Assembly (NCBI RefSeq): GCF_000717645.1 | Contig: NZ_JNZZ01000019.1 | Coordinates: 1-64,000, forward strand | Direction: 5' to 3' | DNA from: Streptomyces californicus | Lineage (GTDB): Bacteria; Actinomycetota; Actinomycetes; Streptomycetales; Streptomycetaceae | DNA: 64,000 bases | Part shown: piece after piece, positions 63,774-64,000 of the stretch | Position numbering within the stretch: the first letter of the stretch is position 1 | Layout of the letters: each line of letters starts with the position of its first letter | Translations under genes and position numbers: made by a program | Notes under the pieces: generated by a model | Seen by the model: the letters and a program-made list of their open reading frames with translations, nothing else | Databases searched by the model: none | What the model was told of the DNA's origin: nothing

Positions 63774-63908
63774 ATGGAGCAGAACAAGGTGTTCAGCCCG
63801 ATCGCCGACCAGGGCCAGCTCGCCCACCTCTCCGCCACCCACTCGAACGCCCTCGTCGAGAACCCCTTCGACGACGCCGTCGAGGCCGACACCGCGGCCG
63901 AGAAGTAA
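63774..63908 (+). CDS. 44-residue acidic peptide, possible peptide-product precursor
   Basis: MEQNKVFSPIADQGQLAHLS is followed by a second half ATHSNALVENPFDDAVEADT and AAEK. GGAGG lies nine bases before the ATG and the codons are normal for the genome. There is no signal peptide, Cys or membrane segment. The layout (a short charged N-terminal part, Ser/Thr/His/Asn centre, acidic tail) would suit a RiPP precursor, but I recognise no class. It has its own Zur-like operator in the end of the ATPase gene. Modifying enzymes, if any, lie beyond the window. Confidence 0.65.
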   Translation: MEQNKVFSPIADQGQLAHLSATHSNALVENPFDDAVEADTAAEK

Positions 63909-63948
63909 GCGAGACCTGCCGCTGACGGCAGCTTCCCCGCACAGTGCG

Positions 63949-63983
63949 GGCGGGCCCGCCCGGTGAGATTCCGGACGGGCCCG
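63949..63983 (+). terminator. Stem-loop after the small-peptide gene
   Basis: A 12-bp inverted repeat with one mismatch around positions 63949-63983 (GGGCCCGCCCGG against CCGGACGGGCCC), after a smaller CCCGCA/TGCGGG hairpin near 63935. Attenuation before downstream genes is also possible. Confidence 0.5.
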
Positions 63984-64000
63984 TCCCGTTCACCGCTCCA

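Overview
The window is high-GC actinobacterial DNA and almost certainly from a Streptomyces chromosome. The evidence is codon use, ATGA/GTGA translational coupling, a SigB/SigF-type sigma factor, an SSI-type protease inhibitor, ALF-repeat secreted proteins, a B12 riboswitch before cbtBA, and zinc-free ribosomal protein paralogues.

Layout. 1-21.1 kb and 39.5-44 kb are mostly ordinary chromosomal genes: a VWA/SWIM pair, a secreted ChW-type protein, a sigma factor facing an RsbW-like ATPase, a siderophore-type formyltransferase plus DDAH gene behind an iron box, an amidohydrolase, a MraY-like enzyme and a GT2, a membrane PLC-like protein, a metallophosphoesterase coupled to a PPTase, cobalt transport, a TPR protein, pirin (to 22.3 kb), a secreted adenosine deaminase and an MFS pump.

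22.3-39.3 kb is an accessory island. Broken insertion sequences and gene wrecks lie on both sides: an IS701-like tail, an IS5-type fragment and a NucA/NucB nuclease pseudogene on the left, and an IS5-type transposase scar on the right. Between them lies a 13-gene biosynthetic cluster (24.05-38.91 kb) with no NRPS, PKS or regulator. It encodes a methyltransferase, an MFS exporter, an NAD(P)-dehydrogenase, two FemAB/GNAT-like acyl/aminoacyl transferases, two DegT-type PLP aminotransferases, a P-loop kinase/histidine phosphatase fusion, a GT-B enzyme, a LOG-type nucleotide nucleosidase, a GT2, a DUF6271-like protein and an asparagine-synthase-like amidotransferase. This inventory maps onto gougerotin chemistry: free cytosine, cytosylglucuronic acid, 4'-amino sugar, uronamide, serine and sarcosine. 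I therefore propose a gougerotin/ningnanmycin-like peptidyl nucleoside cluster. The two genes for the proposed first steps carry three TTA (bldA) codons, two of them in a rare-codon patch next to an 18-bp perfect palindrome.

44.1-52.9 kb holds a secreted ALF-repeat/coiled-coil system: one 1346-residue toxin-like protein and, divergently, a four-gene set (ALF+AbfB, two ricin-type lectins, ALF). 53.3-55.7 kb has an SSI inhibitor and an EmrB-type pump.

55.8-63.9 kb looks like a zinc-starvation (Zur) locus: a COG0523 protein, zinc-free L31, L33, L28 and S14, a beta-propeller-like protein, a complete FecBCD-type metallophore importer, and a 44-residue peptide. Zur-like operators sit between the divergent units, and one lies inside the last codons of the ATPase gene just ahead of the small peptide, which may be a peptide precursor whose partner genes lie beyond the window.
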